Below, in pieces: positions 24,615 through 33,253 of a stretch of DNA of 64,000 bases (within the stretch, counting starts at the first letter, position 1; every line of letters begins with the position of its first letter). The notes beneath the pieces are model-generated. The model was not told the origin of the DNA. It saw only the letters and a program-made list of their open reading frames with translations, and did not search any database. The position numbers and the translations under genes are program-made. Source of the DNA: Candidatus Melainabacteria bacterium (GTDB taxonomy: Bacteria > Cyanobacteriota > Vampirovibrionia > 2-02-FULL-35-15); NCBI GenBank assembly GCA_023250155.1, contig JAHFBG010000007.1:62001-126000 (forward strand), read 5' to 3'.

Positions 24615-25751
24615 ATGGTTAAAAGAAACTTTTGGATCAAACAAATAAATAGTCTATGGAAAGAACGATCTTTGATTTGGTTAACTGGTGTTAGAAGAGC
24701 AGGAAAAACATACCTTTGTCAATCTTTAGAAAAGGTAGAGTATTTTGACTGTGAGTTACCTAAAACAAGAAAGTTGATGAGTGACCCAGAAGCATTTTTA
24801 GGAAAATTGAAAAACAAAAGAATTATTTTAGATGAAGTTCATAGGCTGGATAATCCATCAGAACTTTTAAAAATTGCAACTGATCATTTTCAAAGCATAA
24901 AAATAATTGCAACTGGATCGTCTACAATAACAGCCTCAAAAAAATTTAAGGATACTTTAACAGGAAGAAAAATACAGTTGTGGTTAACACCAATGATTAC
25001 TAATGACTTATTAGATTTTAAAAGCAAAGATTTAGAACATCGTCTTTTTATGGGTGGCTTGCCTCCATTTTTTATGTCAGAGAAAATTCCTGAAAAATAT
25101 TTCCAGGAATGGATGGATGATTACTGGGCTAAAGACATTCAAGAACTGTTTAAATTAGAAAGAAAGGATTCGTTTCAAAAGTTTTTTGATTTGGTACTTA
25201 ATCAAAGTGGTGGGATATTTGAAGCTTCTAAATTTGCAAGGTCTTGTGAGGTTAGCAGACAAACAATCAATAATTATTTAAGAATCTTGGAATCAACCTT
25301 TGTATTTCATATAATTAAACCTTTTAGCACATACAAACCATCTGAAATAGTTTCTGCACCAAAAGTATATGCTTTTGATACTGGGTTTGTGTCTTATCAC
25401 AAGGGATGGGAAAAGCTTCGCAATGAAGATTTAGGTTATCTTTGGGAGCATTTTGTTCTAAATGAAATCCAGGCAAATTTACAAACAAGACAAATAAATT
25501 ATTGGAGAGACAAGAGAGGTCATGAAGTAGATTTTGTGTTAAAGAAAAGAGGGAAAGAACCAATTGCTATTGAATGTAAATGGACAAGTGATAACTTTAA
25601 CCCTTCAGGGTTAGAGGCTTTTAGAAGACAATATCCGAATGGAGATAATTACTTGGTGGCAAGTGATATTGATATGAATTTATCCAGAAAAATTGGAAAC
25701 CTAAAGATAGAATTGATTGATCTTCAATCTTTACTCAACAAACTCCTCTAA
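24615..25751 (+). CDS. AAA_14 ATPase with C-terminal DUF4143 (second copy)
   Basis: A 378-aa relative of the ATPase at 21511. Walker A is GVRRAGKT (25-32), Walker B RIILDEVHRLD, and sensor-like IIATGSSTITASKKF. The C-terminal domain has WRDKRGHEVDFVLKK and AIECKWT, again the E-V-D ... E-C-K pattern of PD-(D/E)XK-like folds. The last 21 bp overlap the end of the convergent TPR gene. A broken piece of a paralogous TPR 3' end lies upstream, consistent with arrival of this ATPase by insertion or duplication. Function unproven. Confidence 0.88.
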   Translation: MVKRNFWIKQINSLWKERSLIWLTGVRRAGKTYLCQSLEKVEYFDCELPKTRKLMSDPEAFLGKLKNKRIILDEVHRLDNPSELLKIATDHFQSIKIIATGSSTITASKKFKDTLTGRKIQLWLTPMITNDLLDFKSKDLEHRLFMGGLPPFFMSEKIPEKYFQEWMDDYWAKDIQELFKLERKDSFQKFFDLVLNQSGGIFEASKFARSCEVSRQTINNYLRILESTFVFHIIKPFSTYKPSEIVSAPKVYAFDTGFVSYHKGWEKLRNEDLGYLWEHFVLNEIQANLQTRQINYWRDKRGHEVDFVLKKRGKEPIAIECKWTSDNFNPSGLEAFRRQYPNGDNYLVASDIDMNLSRKIGNLKIELIDLQSLLNKLL

Positions 25752-26927
25752 TCTTTTATCTTCTAACTTATTTCTTTCTATAAACTCCAACACTGGTTTA
25801 AGAGCTTGTTTGTCATTTGTTGCAATGGCTGATTCTAAGAATACTTGAGCATCTAGAGGTTCTTTTTGTATTTCCCAGTTTCTTTCTGCCAGTGTCAAGG
25901 CTTCTTTTGGTTTGTTTAGCAGCTTCAAAGTGAAAATAGCTTCTTCTCTAAGATGTACGTTGTCACCTCGTAGATAAGCTGCATTAAAACGGTTCTTTAA
26001 ATCATCTATATGATCTTTTAAAGACGGGGAGCCTAGCGCATTTTCAGCTAAAGTTAGTCTTAAGAGTAAATTGTCGATTTTTGTTTTATCTTTTAAAAGA
26101 GATATTACTTCTTGGTATTTTTTTTGATTTAGTAAAAAGTCAGCATAAGCAGCTAATAAATAATTATCATTTTTATTTAGCTCTAATGCTTGATTGAAAT
26201 ATCTTTCAGCTGCTTGATTTTCTCCTATTCTTTCTCCTATTTCAGCAAGTAGTGTTATAGCCCATAATTTTTCGCTTGGACTTACATAAGATTGAGAAGC
26301 ATTATCCAGAATGCGACTTAATAAACTGTAGCTTTTAAATGCTTGTCCATTGAGACTTGATACACTGCTTAAGCAGCTAGCAGAGACAAGCTCATTAGAT
26401 AGCCTTATTAAATGTCCACAACTCTTTTTTGCACCATCATAGTCTCCAATGGTTTGTAATATGAGTGCTTTAGTAAGCCAAGCTTGTGAACTAGTAGGAT
26501 CTTTTTTTAATGCTTCATCAAGGTCTTTAATAGCTCCATGAAAATTATGATTGCTTTGTTTAATAGTCCCACTAATAATTAGAATATCTGATGGGACATT
26601 GTCTTTATCTATCCAGGGTTTAATTAATGATTCAGTATAGCCTAAGTATCTTGGATCGCTTTCTTGTCGTGCAATTTCTATAAATCGTTTTCCTGTATTT
26701 AAAACAAGTGTTAGGTTGTTTGGATCTTTTTTAACTTGCTCTTTTAATCTTTTTACTTCTTGTAAAATTGGTGCTCCAAGAGTGGTTGAAAGGGTTTCTA
26801 GGATTTGAGAATTATTTATTGGTATGAATGGTTTAGCAAAGGAAGCAAGGGGTGAGAAGTAAGAAATGAAAAGGAAAAAGAAGCAAAGTAATAACCGTAT
26901 ATCATTGCGAGTCAGTATTGGTGTCAA
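25731..26927 (-). CDS. Exported TPR-repeat protein (start uncertain)
   Basis: The usable protein begins with a signal peptide (RLLLCFFFLFISYFSPLASFA). I choose the in-frame TTG at 26927 (398 aa) because everything upstream is a 201-bp inverted-repeat element and a terminator, not protein. The mature part is helical with tetratricopeptide pairs, such as DFHGAIKDLDEALKKDPTSS-like and QAAERYFNQALELNKNDNYL-like units (about 120-370). TPR proteins scaffold envelope complexes. The native start seems to have been displaced by the element, so translation signals are poor. Convergent overlap of 21 bp with the ATPase gene. Confidence 0.75.
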   Translation of the reverse strand: MTPILTRNDIRLLLCFFFLFISYFSPLASFAKPFIPINNSQILETLSTTLGAPILQEVKRLKEQVKKDPNNLTLVLNTGKRFIEIARQESDPRYLGYTESLIKPWIDKDNVPSDILIISGTIKQSNHNFHGAIKDLDEALKKDPTSSQAWLTKALILQTIGDYDGAKKSCGHLIRLSNELVSASCLSSVSSLNGQAFKSYSLLSRILDNASQSYVSPSEKLWAITLLAEIGERIGENQAAERYFNQALELNKNDNYLLAAYADFLLNQKKYQEVISLLKDKTKIDNLLLRLTLAENALGSPSLKDHIDDLKNRFNAAYLRGDNVHLREEAIFTLKLLNKPKEALTLAERNWEIQKEPLDAQVFLESAIATNDKQALKPVLEFIERNKLEDKRLEEFVE

Positions 26928-27124
26928 CTTAAGCAGTATCAATGTAAGACTCACCTGCCAAGCGCAGGAGCTGGACAGCCCGAGGGAACCTCTTAACAAC
27001 TTTTGCTCTAAAGTTTTAATAATGTAAGTACAACACAATTTATGAATTAAGTCTGCCAAGAACCCCGATGGTTTTGGAAAGCTCCAAGCTGGCATGGTGA
27101 GTCGAAATAATATGCTTAAGTTGA
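26924..27124. ncRNA. 201-nt inverted-repeat element, candidate structured RNA
   Basis: The ends are a perfect 12-bp inverted repeat (TCAACTTAAGCA at 26924-26935, TGCTTAAGTTGA at 27113-27124). Inside, 12 and 9 unpaired bases form a central bubble. A second stem pairs 26948-26963 with 27088-27103 (GACTCACC-TGCC core). A third pairs GGAGCT with AGCTCC (26967-26972, 27080-27085), and an apical hairpin AACTTT/AAAGTT lies at 26998-27015. Closing stem, bubble and long upper stem resemble 6S RNA in shape and length, but a mobile miniature element is equally possible. The strand is undecided; a terminator lies at 27143. Confidence 0.45.
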
Positions 27125-27142
27125 GATGATCGGGATAAGAAA

Positions 27143-27180
27143 AAAAATAACGAGTACTTTTCTTTGCACTCGTTATTTTT
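27143..27180. terminator. Bidirectional Rho-independent terminator
   Basis: AAAAATAACGAGT (27143-27155) pairs perfectly with ACTCGTTATTTTT (27168-27180) around a 12-nt loop. It ends the DUF4331 gene on the minus strand (T-run from the A-tract) and would also end any plus-strand transcript of the element at 26924. Confidence 0.85.
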
Positions 27181-27200
27181 AAGTTCATACTCATTTTCTC

Positions 27201-28646
27201 TTACTTAGAAGCCACTTTCCCAGGAAGAGGTGCTTTAAGATAAGGAAACTCCTCATCAAAATCACTAGCACTTACAAAAGCTCCATCTGTAAGTGGTAAT
27301 TTTCCTGCAGGTGCTTTATCTTCAGGTAGTAATGCGCCTGATGCTACACGAAGTGCAATATCGACTACATCATCTCCTGGTCTTCTTCCATTTGGAAAAC
27401 CAGCAGTATCACCATCAAGAGCAGCTAATGGTTTTTGTTGTGATGCTGACAATGCAGTTGTTGAAGTGTTTAGGCGAAGCATTTCTGCTACTGCTGAGTT
27501 TTGATTTAAGTCTTTTAACCCTGTTAGAAATGCTGCAACAAGATCTGTTCTTGGAAATGCTGTTGGGGCTTTGTAGCCTGCACCACCAAAAAGCAATTCT
27601 AAAACAGCTGGTAGAGTAGGGTTTGTAACATAGTCAGCAAATTGTGAATCATCTTTTGGTTCACTAGCATTAAACTTGTTTTTATCCTTTATTCCAATGA
27701 AAAGTTCATTTACAAGTGGTGCTGACAATCTTGATACTTGAACCAATGGTCCTCTTTCTGCAGCTGGAGCATTAAATGAAGGAGTTCTTCCAAACACTCT
27801 TGATTGAGGCAAGCTTGAAGTAGTCCAGGCACCAATGATTGGAGTTGTTCCAGTCAAACAAGCTTTAGGTACTTCAAGTGCAAATGATGTTACGTTTTTG
27901 TCAGCGATTGTGTTTATGCCACCTCTAGGATCACCAAGTGGGTTTAAATTTACTAAATCAAAAGTACCACCTAAGTCTACAACAAAACCTTCTTTTCTTT
28001 GTCCTACAAACATTCTCCCAGCCATTGAGCAACCAGGTATGTTTATATTATAAATGTGATTTTTTGCATAGGTTTCATAGCTAGGAATTGATTTGTCTCC
28101 TGTATTGTCAGTGGGTTTTACAAATACAGTTTCTCTGTTATCAGCGTTTGAGATTAATTGAGCTTTTCCTGTGCGGCGATTTCCTTTTATTACTTTTGCA
28201 GTAAATGTTTCTACTACATTAGTAGCCATGTTGTCCTTGATACCAGGTCCAATACCACCTACATTTATAAATGGTACAGAAATCATTTTTCCGCCAATAT
28301 CAAGAGCAATATCATTTAAAGTATTCATTGCTTGAAATTGAAAAGTAATATCTTCCTTAGCATCACTATTGTTGTCTATGTGGATTTCATATATTGCATC
28401 TGGATCTAAGGCAAAAAAGTTAGGCCCGCCATATCCATCTTGTAGTGGTTGGTAGTTAGCAAGTATTGTTACAAAATCTTGTCTATTGTTTTCATAACTA
28501 TTAAATATATAAAAATCTGTGCCATCTACTTTTGGTAGTTCAGCTATAAATGGTGCTTCTCTATGACTTGATGCTTGTGCTGGAATACTTGTAAATATTA
28601 CAAACATTCCAAGTAAAAGTGTTGATGCAATTTTAATAAATCTCAT
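27201..28646 (-). CDS. DUF4331 family secreted protein
   Basis: A 481-aa exported protein. Signal peptide MRFIKIASTLLLGMFVIFTS ... AQA is followed at once by SSHREAPFIAELPKVDGTDF, the hallmark N-terminus of DUF4331 (sites of similar sequence recur in bacterial secreted proteins of unknown role). The remainder has DAIYEIHIDNNSDAKEDITF and GDDVVDIALRVASG, as in the family. Full length. It is monocistronic, with a clear terminator, and a perfect palindromic repeat sits about 25 bp upstream of the ATG in its leader. The biochemical function is unknown. Confidence 0.88.
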   Translation of the reverse strand: MRFIKIASTLLLGMFVIFTSIPAQASSHREAPFIAELPKVDGTDFYIFNSYENNRQDFVTILANYQPLQDGYGGPNFFALDPDAIYEIHIDNNSDAKEDITFQFQAMNTLNDIALDIGGKMISVPFINVGGIGPGIKDNMATNVVETFTAKVIKGNRRTGKAQLISNADNRETVFVKPTDNTGDKSIPSYETYAKNHIYNINIPGCSMAGRMFVGQRKEGFVVDLGGTFDLVNLNPLGDPRGGINTIADKNVTSFALEVPKACLTGTTPIIGAWTTSSLPQSRVFGRTPSFNAPAAERGPLVQVSRLSAPLVNELFIGIKDKNKFNASEPKDDSQFADYVTNPTLPAVLELLFGGAGYKAPTAFPRTDLVAAFLTGLKDLNQNSAVAEMLRLNTSTTALSASQQKPLAALDGDTAGFPNGRRPGDDVVDIALRVASGALLPEDKAPAGKLPLTDGAFVSASDFDEEFPYLKAPLPGKVASK

Positions 28647-28670
28647 TTTAAATTTCCTTTCGTTTCTTTT

Positions 28671-28698
28671 GTAGGTAGCAGTCGCGACTGCTACCTAC
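28671..28698. repeat. Perfect 28-bp palindrome in the DUF4331 leader
   Basis: GTAGGTAGCAGTCG is followed directly by its reverse complement. It is the same family as 15899 and 49633, with a different N4 arm that still pairs. Transcribed, it would form a strong hairpin just upstream of the Shine-Dalgarno. Confidence 0.9.
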
Positions 28699-28835
28699 GA
28701 TCTATTAAAGACGTAGTTAAAATAAAAAGTTATCATTTTATATCAATCCACACAATACAATTAAACTATATATAATGACACTTTTGCATATACACTACTA
28801 CAAACGAAGTAATGAAAAAAATATTCCATAATTAA

Positions 28836-31800
28836 TTATGCTTTTGAAAGTACTCTTTTCTCGCTTTTTCTCTCCAACCAGCAATAAATAGTAGGTAACA
28901 CTACTAAAGTTAATACTAAAGCTGAAATCATTCCAAATACAATTACAACAGCAAGGGGTTTTTGAGTTTCAGATCCAGCTCCTGTAGATAATGCTGCAGG
29001 TAGTAATCCCATGGAAGCAAGTAAAGCAGTCATTACAACTGGTCTTAGTCTTTCTTTTACTCCAAGTACAGTAGCTATTTTAGATTCATGTCCTTCCTGT
29101 TTTAGTCTGTTAAAGCAGGAAACTAAAATAATTCCGTTTTGTACACTAACTCCAGATAAAGCAATAAAGCCTACCATTGCAGATACGCTTAAATGTATAT
29201 GAGTAAAAAATAATCCTAGAATCCCACCAATAGCTGCAAATGGAATTGTAATTAAAATTAAAATGGCATATTTTATCGATGCAAATTCTGCGAACAATAA
29301 AACAAATATAAACAATATGCTTAATGGAGCAATTAAACCAAGCCTAGCCATTGCTCTTTGTTGACTTTCAAATTGTCCACTCCATACGATCTGATACCCA
29401 CTCGGTAGTTTTACTTTTTTTGCAACAAGTTGCATAGCTTCTTCTACAAGTCCACCCATGTCTCGCTTACGAATATTAAATTTTATTGCAACTCGTCTTC
29501 TATTATTTTCTCTATAAATAACAGGAGCGCCAATCCTTTTTTCAAAACTAGCCAATTGAGCTATTGGTATGTGTTTTGAACCATCAGATGAATCTATTTG
29601 TAGATTTTTAATTGATTCTATATCTTCTCTATATTCAGGCAACAATCTTACTACTAAATCAAAACGCTTTTCTTCTTCCAGAAATTGTGTGGCTACTTTG
29701 CCAGCAAGTGCTGTCTCTATAATGTTTTGAACATCTCTAACACTAATTCCATATCTTGAGCAAAGATTTCTATCGATTTTAATTATTAATTGTGGTTGTC
29801 CAGAGAGTTGATCTACAAAGAGATCTCTAACTCCTACAACTTGCCTGAGTACTTTATAGATTTCTTTTGCTTTTTTTAATAAGATATTTAAATCAGGTCC
29901 ATATAGTTTAATAGCTACTTGTCCTTTTGCACCTGATATAGCTTCGTCTACGTTGTCTGCAATAGGTTGAGAAAAATTAAATGAAATACCAGGAAAATTA
30001 TTTTCTATAACATCATCGATTTTTTGTATCAATTCTTCTTTTGTACATCCCCACTTATCTCGTGGAATTAAATCAACAAAAATCTCTGTATTGTTTTGAA
30101 GATTAGGATCTGTAGCATCTTCAGGTCTGCCTATCTGGAAAACAGTGGTTTTCACCTGAGGAAACTTTCTAATAGTGCTTGTAATTTTAGGTGCTATATC
30201 TTGTGCGTCCTGAATAGAAATATTTATAGGCATTGTTGCTCTAATCCATATTGCACCCTCATCTACTGTTGGTAAGAACTCAGTTCCTAATGTAGTAGCT
30301 AATATAAGTGAAGCTCCAAGACCTATGATAGCCAAAGTGATTACTTTTTTTGGATTTTGAATTGATTGATATAGGATGGGGAGATAAAAGTGCTCAATTT
30401 TTTTAACAATCCAAATTTCTTTTTCAGGTACATCATCCTTTAAAAATATAGAAGCTAAAACGGGTACAAGTGTCAAAGAAAATAAAAGAGCCCCCAGAAT
30501 TGCAAAACTAACTGTTAGTGCTAGTGGCTCAAATAATCTACCTTCAACTCTCTGCAAACAAAACAGAGGTAAAAATGCAAGGATAATTATTGCTTTTGAA
30601 AATAAAATTGGTTTTCCAACTGTACTACCTGCTTTTGTAATTAAACTATTTTTATCTTTGTAGTTAGGGTTGTTGGCTAGAATCACAAAAATACCTTCTA
30701 CCATTACTACGGCACCATCAATAATGATTCCAAAGTCTATAGCTCCAAGGCTTAGCATGTTTGCAGCTATTCCTGTAATCTTCATTAAAATAAATGCGAA
30801 TAGCAAAGCCAGTGGAATAATTAATGTGACAATAAATGCAAGTCTTGATTCACCAGTAAATAGTAATAAAATTGCAAATACTAAGATTACTCCTAAGACG
30901 ATAGTAGTACTAACAGTCTCTAATGTTCTATTTATAAGTTCTTCACGATCATAAACATGTACAATTTTAATTCCTTTATGGACTGATTTTTGTAGTTCTT
31001 GTAGTTTTATTTTTATATCTGCAAGTACTCGGGATGGATTTTCACCCCTGCGCATTAGTATAATTCCTTCTACTACATCTTTCTTTTCATTTCTTCCTAC
31101 AATACCTTGTCTAACTGCAGGTCCTATGTGAACGGTTCCAATGTTTTGGATTTTAATTGGTATTCCATTTACAGCTTTTATAACGGTATTTTGAATATCT
31201 TCTAAAGATGAAAGTAAACCAATGCCTCTTACTATGTATTGTTGATTGTCTAGCCTAAGATAACCCCCACCTGTATTTTTGTTTGAAGATGATAATGAGT
31301 CAAAAATATCCTCAAGAGTAAGTCCAAGACTTTTTAATTTAAAAGGATCAACTAAAACCTGAAATTGCCTAACTTCTCCACCAAAACTTACTACATCAGC
31401 TACTCCTGGTACTCGTCTTAAATTTGGGCGCATATACCAATCTTGAGTAGTTCTTAACTCCATAGGTGAGTGATTATTAGATTCTAGGGTATATCTATAT
31501 AGCTCACCAATAGGAGTAGACAATGGTCCAAGATCGACATCAGCCTCTTCTGGTAAATTCACATTTCTTAGTTTTTCAAGAACTAACTGTCGTGCAAAAT
31601 ATTTATCGACAGTATCATCAAAAATTATATTTATAACTGATAAGCCTGCTAGGGACTGAGATCTGATATGTGTTTTGTGAGGTAAGCTTGTCAATTCAAT
31701 TTCTATGGGGAAGGTAATTTGTTTTTCTACTTCTTCTGTCGCTTTGCCTGGGTATTGAGTAATAACTTGGACCATAGTATCTGTTACATCAGGAAATGCT

Positions 31801-31910
31801 TCAATTGGCAAGTTCATAAATGAGTGTATTCCCCAGCCCGCAAGCATTAAGGTCATAAATATAACTATGAACTTTTGATTTAGTGAAAATTCAATTATTT
31901 TATTAATCAT
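28836..31910 (-). CDS. CzcA-type heavy-metal efflux RND permease
   Basis: A 1024-aa inner-membrane RND pump subunit. The N-terminal TM is followed by NLPIEAFPDVTDTMVQVITQ, two periplasmic loops and two six-TM bundles. The TM4 motif is DFGIIIDGAVVMVEG, close to the DFGxxxDGxxxVEN pattern of divalent-cation (Zn/Co/Cd/Ni) exporters rather than the Cu/Ag type. The terminal Asn is Gly here. Its adaptor gene is 5 bp upstream. The third component (outer-membrane channel) is probably shared with the divergent system that starts at 33254. Confidence 0.93.
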   Translation of the reverse strand: MINKIIEFSLNQKFIVIFMTLMLAGWGIHSFMNLPIEAFPDVTDTMVQVITQYPGKATEEVEKQITFPIEIELTSLPHKTHIRSQSLAGLSVINIIFDDTVDKYFARQLVLEKLRNVNLPEEADVDLGPLSTPIGELYRYTLESNNHSPMELRTTQDWYMRPNLRRVPGVADVVSFGGEVRQFQVLVDPFKLKSLGLTLEDIFDSLSSSNKNTGGGYLRLDNQQYIVRGIGLLSSLEDIQNTVIKAVNGIPIKIQNIGTVHIGPAVRQGIVGRNEKKDVVEGIILMRRGENPSRVLADIKIKLQELQKSVHKGIKIVHVYDREELINRTLETVSTTIVLGVILVFAILLLFTGESRLAFIVTLIIPLALLFAFILMKITGIAANMLSLGAIDFGIIIDGAVVMVEGIFVILANNPNYKDKNSLITKAGSTVGKPILFSKAIIILAFLPLFCLQRVEGRLFEPLALTVSFAILGALLFSLTLVPVLASIFLKDDVPEKEIWIVKKIEHFYLPILYQSIQNPKKVITLAIIGLGASLILATTLGTEFLPTVDEGAIWIRATMPINISIQDAQDIAPKITSTIRKFPQVKTTVFQIGRPEDATDPNLQNNTEIFVDLIPRDKWGCTKEELIQKIDDVIENNFPGISFNFSQPIADNVDEAISGAKGQVAIKLYGPDLNILLKKAKEIYKVLRQVVGVRDLFVDQLSGQPQLIIKIDRNLCSRYGISVRDVQNIIETALAGKVATQFLEEEKRFDLVVRLLPEYREDIESIKNLQIDSSDGSKHIPIAQLASFEKRIGAPVIYRENNRRRVAIKFNIRKRDMGGLVEEAMQLVAKKVKLPSGYQIVWSGQFESQQRAMARLGLIAPLSILFIFVLLFAEFASIKYAILILITIPFAAIGGILGLFFTHIHLSVSAMVGFIALSGVSVQNGIILVSCFNRLKQEGHESKIATVLGVKERLRPVVMTALLASMGLLPAALSTGAGSETQKPLAVVIVFGMISALVLTLVVLPTIYCWLERKSEKRVLSKA

Positions 31911-31915
31911 GGCTT

Positions 31916-33097
31916 TTATTCTGAGTGGTATTCAGACTTAATCCAGAAACTTCCGTGTGTTATAACTTTGTCCCCAGGGTTTAAACCAGAAACTATTTCA
32001 ACTATTCCATTTGATTCTTTTCCAAGCTTGACTGTTACTTCTTTATAGCCACCGTAGGTTTTTACATAGACTACATAATCATTGTCTAGTTCTTGAATTG
32101 CAGTTTTATTTACAACTAAAACTTCTCTTTCTTTCATTTTGATAAGTATATTGCCATACATCTCAGGTTTTAATTTATTCCCTGGATTAAGAATTTTTGC
32201 TCGAACTGTTATTGTTCTTGTTTGTGGATCAACTGTTTGGGAAATATAACTTATAACACCATTAAAAACCTTATCAGGATATGCTTCTGCAGTAAAGACC
32301 ACCTTTTCTCCAATTAAAATTTCAGGAATATCTTTTTCGTAAACATTTGATTCAAGATAGATCTCAGACAAATCACTGGCTTCAAATAAAACTTTATTTT
32401 CATCTACAACTTCTCCAGGATTTATTAATCGTTTTAAGACTAAGCCATTCTCAGAAGCTTTAACTTGTACATAACCTCCATTATTTATATTTTCTTTTAA
32501 GTCAGAACCTATAATAGAGAGTCTTTTTTCTGCTAGTTTTTCAAGTGCCTCTTTACTCTTTTCTAGTATGGAAAGATTGGTTTGTGCTATTTTATATTCG
32601 TTTTCAGCTTCAAGAAATTCTTTTTTTGCTGTAATCCCATGCTCAAATAAATCTTTTTCTCTGTTGTAAGTATTTTCTTTTAAGCTCAATTCAAGCTTTG
32701 CTTCCTCAATGTTTCCTTCAAGCTCAATGAGTTTTTCATTTATATTTAACTGTAATTCAGCAACATCCTGACTAGCTATTTCACACAAAAGTTGACTCTT
32801 TGTAATCTGCTGATTTGGTTCTACATAGACTTTTAAAATTCTTCCTTTTACTGGAGAAGCAATATAAAACGTTTTATATGGTATAGATTTTACAATACCA
32901 TTAAAACGCAGCTGAAAGCCAATTTTTTTCTTTTCAACTAATTCTGTCTTAAGACCAATACTTTTTGCTGTTTCTTTTGAGATTTGAATTACACCTCTGG
33001 ATTTTTGTATCGGTGTATGATGAACCAGCTTTTTTTCAAAGCAGCAACCTGATGTGAAAAATAATAAAATTACAATTAAGTAAATTCCTTGCTTCAT
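31916..33097 (-). CDS. RND efflux periplasmic adaptor, probable lipoprotein
   Basis: A 393-aa membrane-fusion protein. The N-terminus MKQGIYLIVILLFFTSGC ends in a lipobox-like TSGC, so it is probably lipid-anchored. Residues about 75-125 form the first half of a lipoyl-like domain (ASPVKGRILKVYVEPNQ). A long coiled-coil hairpin (about 115-180) precedes the second lipoyl half, and beta-barrel (SEIYLESNVYEKD) and membrane-proximal domains follow. It links the CzcA-type pump encoded 5 bp downstream to an outer-membrane channel. It is transcribed divergently from the other RND operon across 156 bp. Confidence 0.9.
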   Translation of the reverse strand: MKQGIYLIVILLFFTSGCCFEKKLVHHTPIQKSRGVIQISKETAKSIGLKTELVEKKKIGFQLRFNGIVKSIPYKTFYIASPVKGRILKVYVEPNQQITKSQLLCEIASQDVAELQLNINEKLIELEGNIEEAKLELSLKENTYNREKDLFEHGITAKKEFLEAENEYKIAQTNLSILEKSKEALEKLAEKRLSIIGSDLKENINNGGYVQVKASENGLVLKRLINPGEVVDENKVLFEASDLSEIYLESNVYEKDIPEILIGEKVVFTAEAYPDKVFNGVISYISQTVDPQTRTITVRAKILNPGNKLKPEMYGNILIKMKEREVLVVNKTAIQELDNDYVVYVKTYGGYKEVTVKLGKESNGIVEIVSGLNPGDKVITHGSFWIKSEYHSE

Positions 33098-33253
33098 AAA
33101 TTAAATATGCCCAGATATTGAACTCAATACTAAAATTAGCAAGAATTGCTTTAAATGTTTTATGTCTTGACCTGGAAATCCATATACTTTTTATATTATT
33201 GATGTTTATCTTGAATCATATATAAATTTCTATCGTCTCCTATTTAGATAATT

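Noticed and set aside
26924..27124. Firm assignment of the nested-stem element as 6S RNA
   Set aside because: Shape and length fit, but no conserved 6S sequence is certain by eye and the strand is unknown; kept only as a candidate.
26928..27194. N-terminal 90 residues of the long TPR frame
   Set aside because: The stretch runs through a Rho-independent terminator and a nested inverted-repeat element; the signal peptide starts only after it.
29011..30954. Plus-strand frames inside the RND permease gene
   Set aside because: They are antisense shadows of a full-length, motif-complete RND gene and lack family features.
33098..33253. Promoter TTGACC...TATATT between the two RND operons
   Set aside because: The hexamers are 19 bp apart, outside the usual 16-18 range, so it was not listed as a supported promoter.
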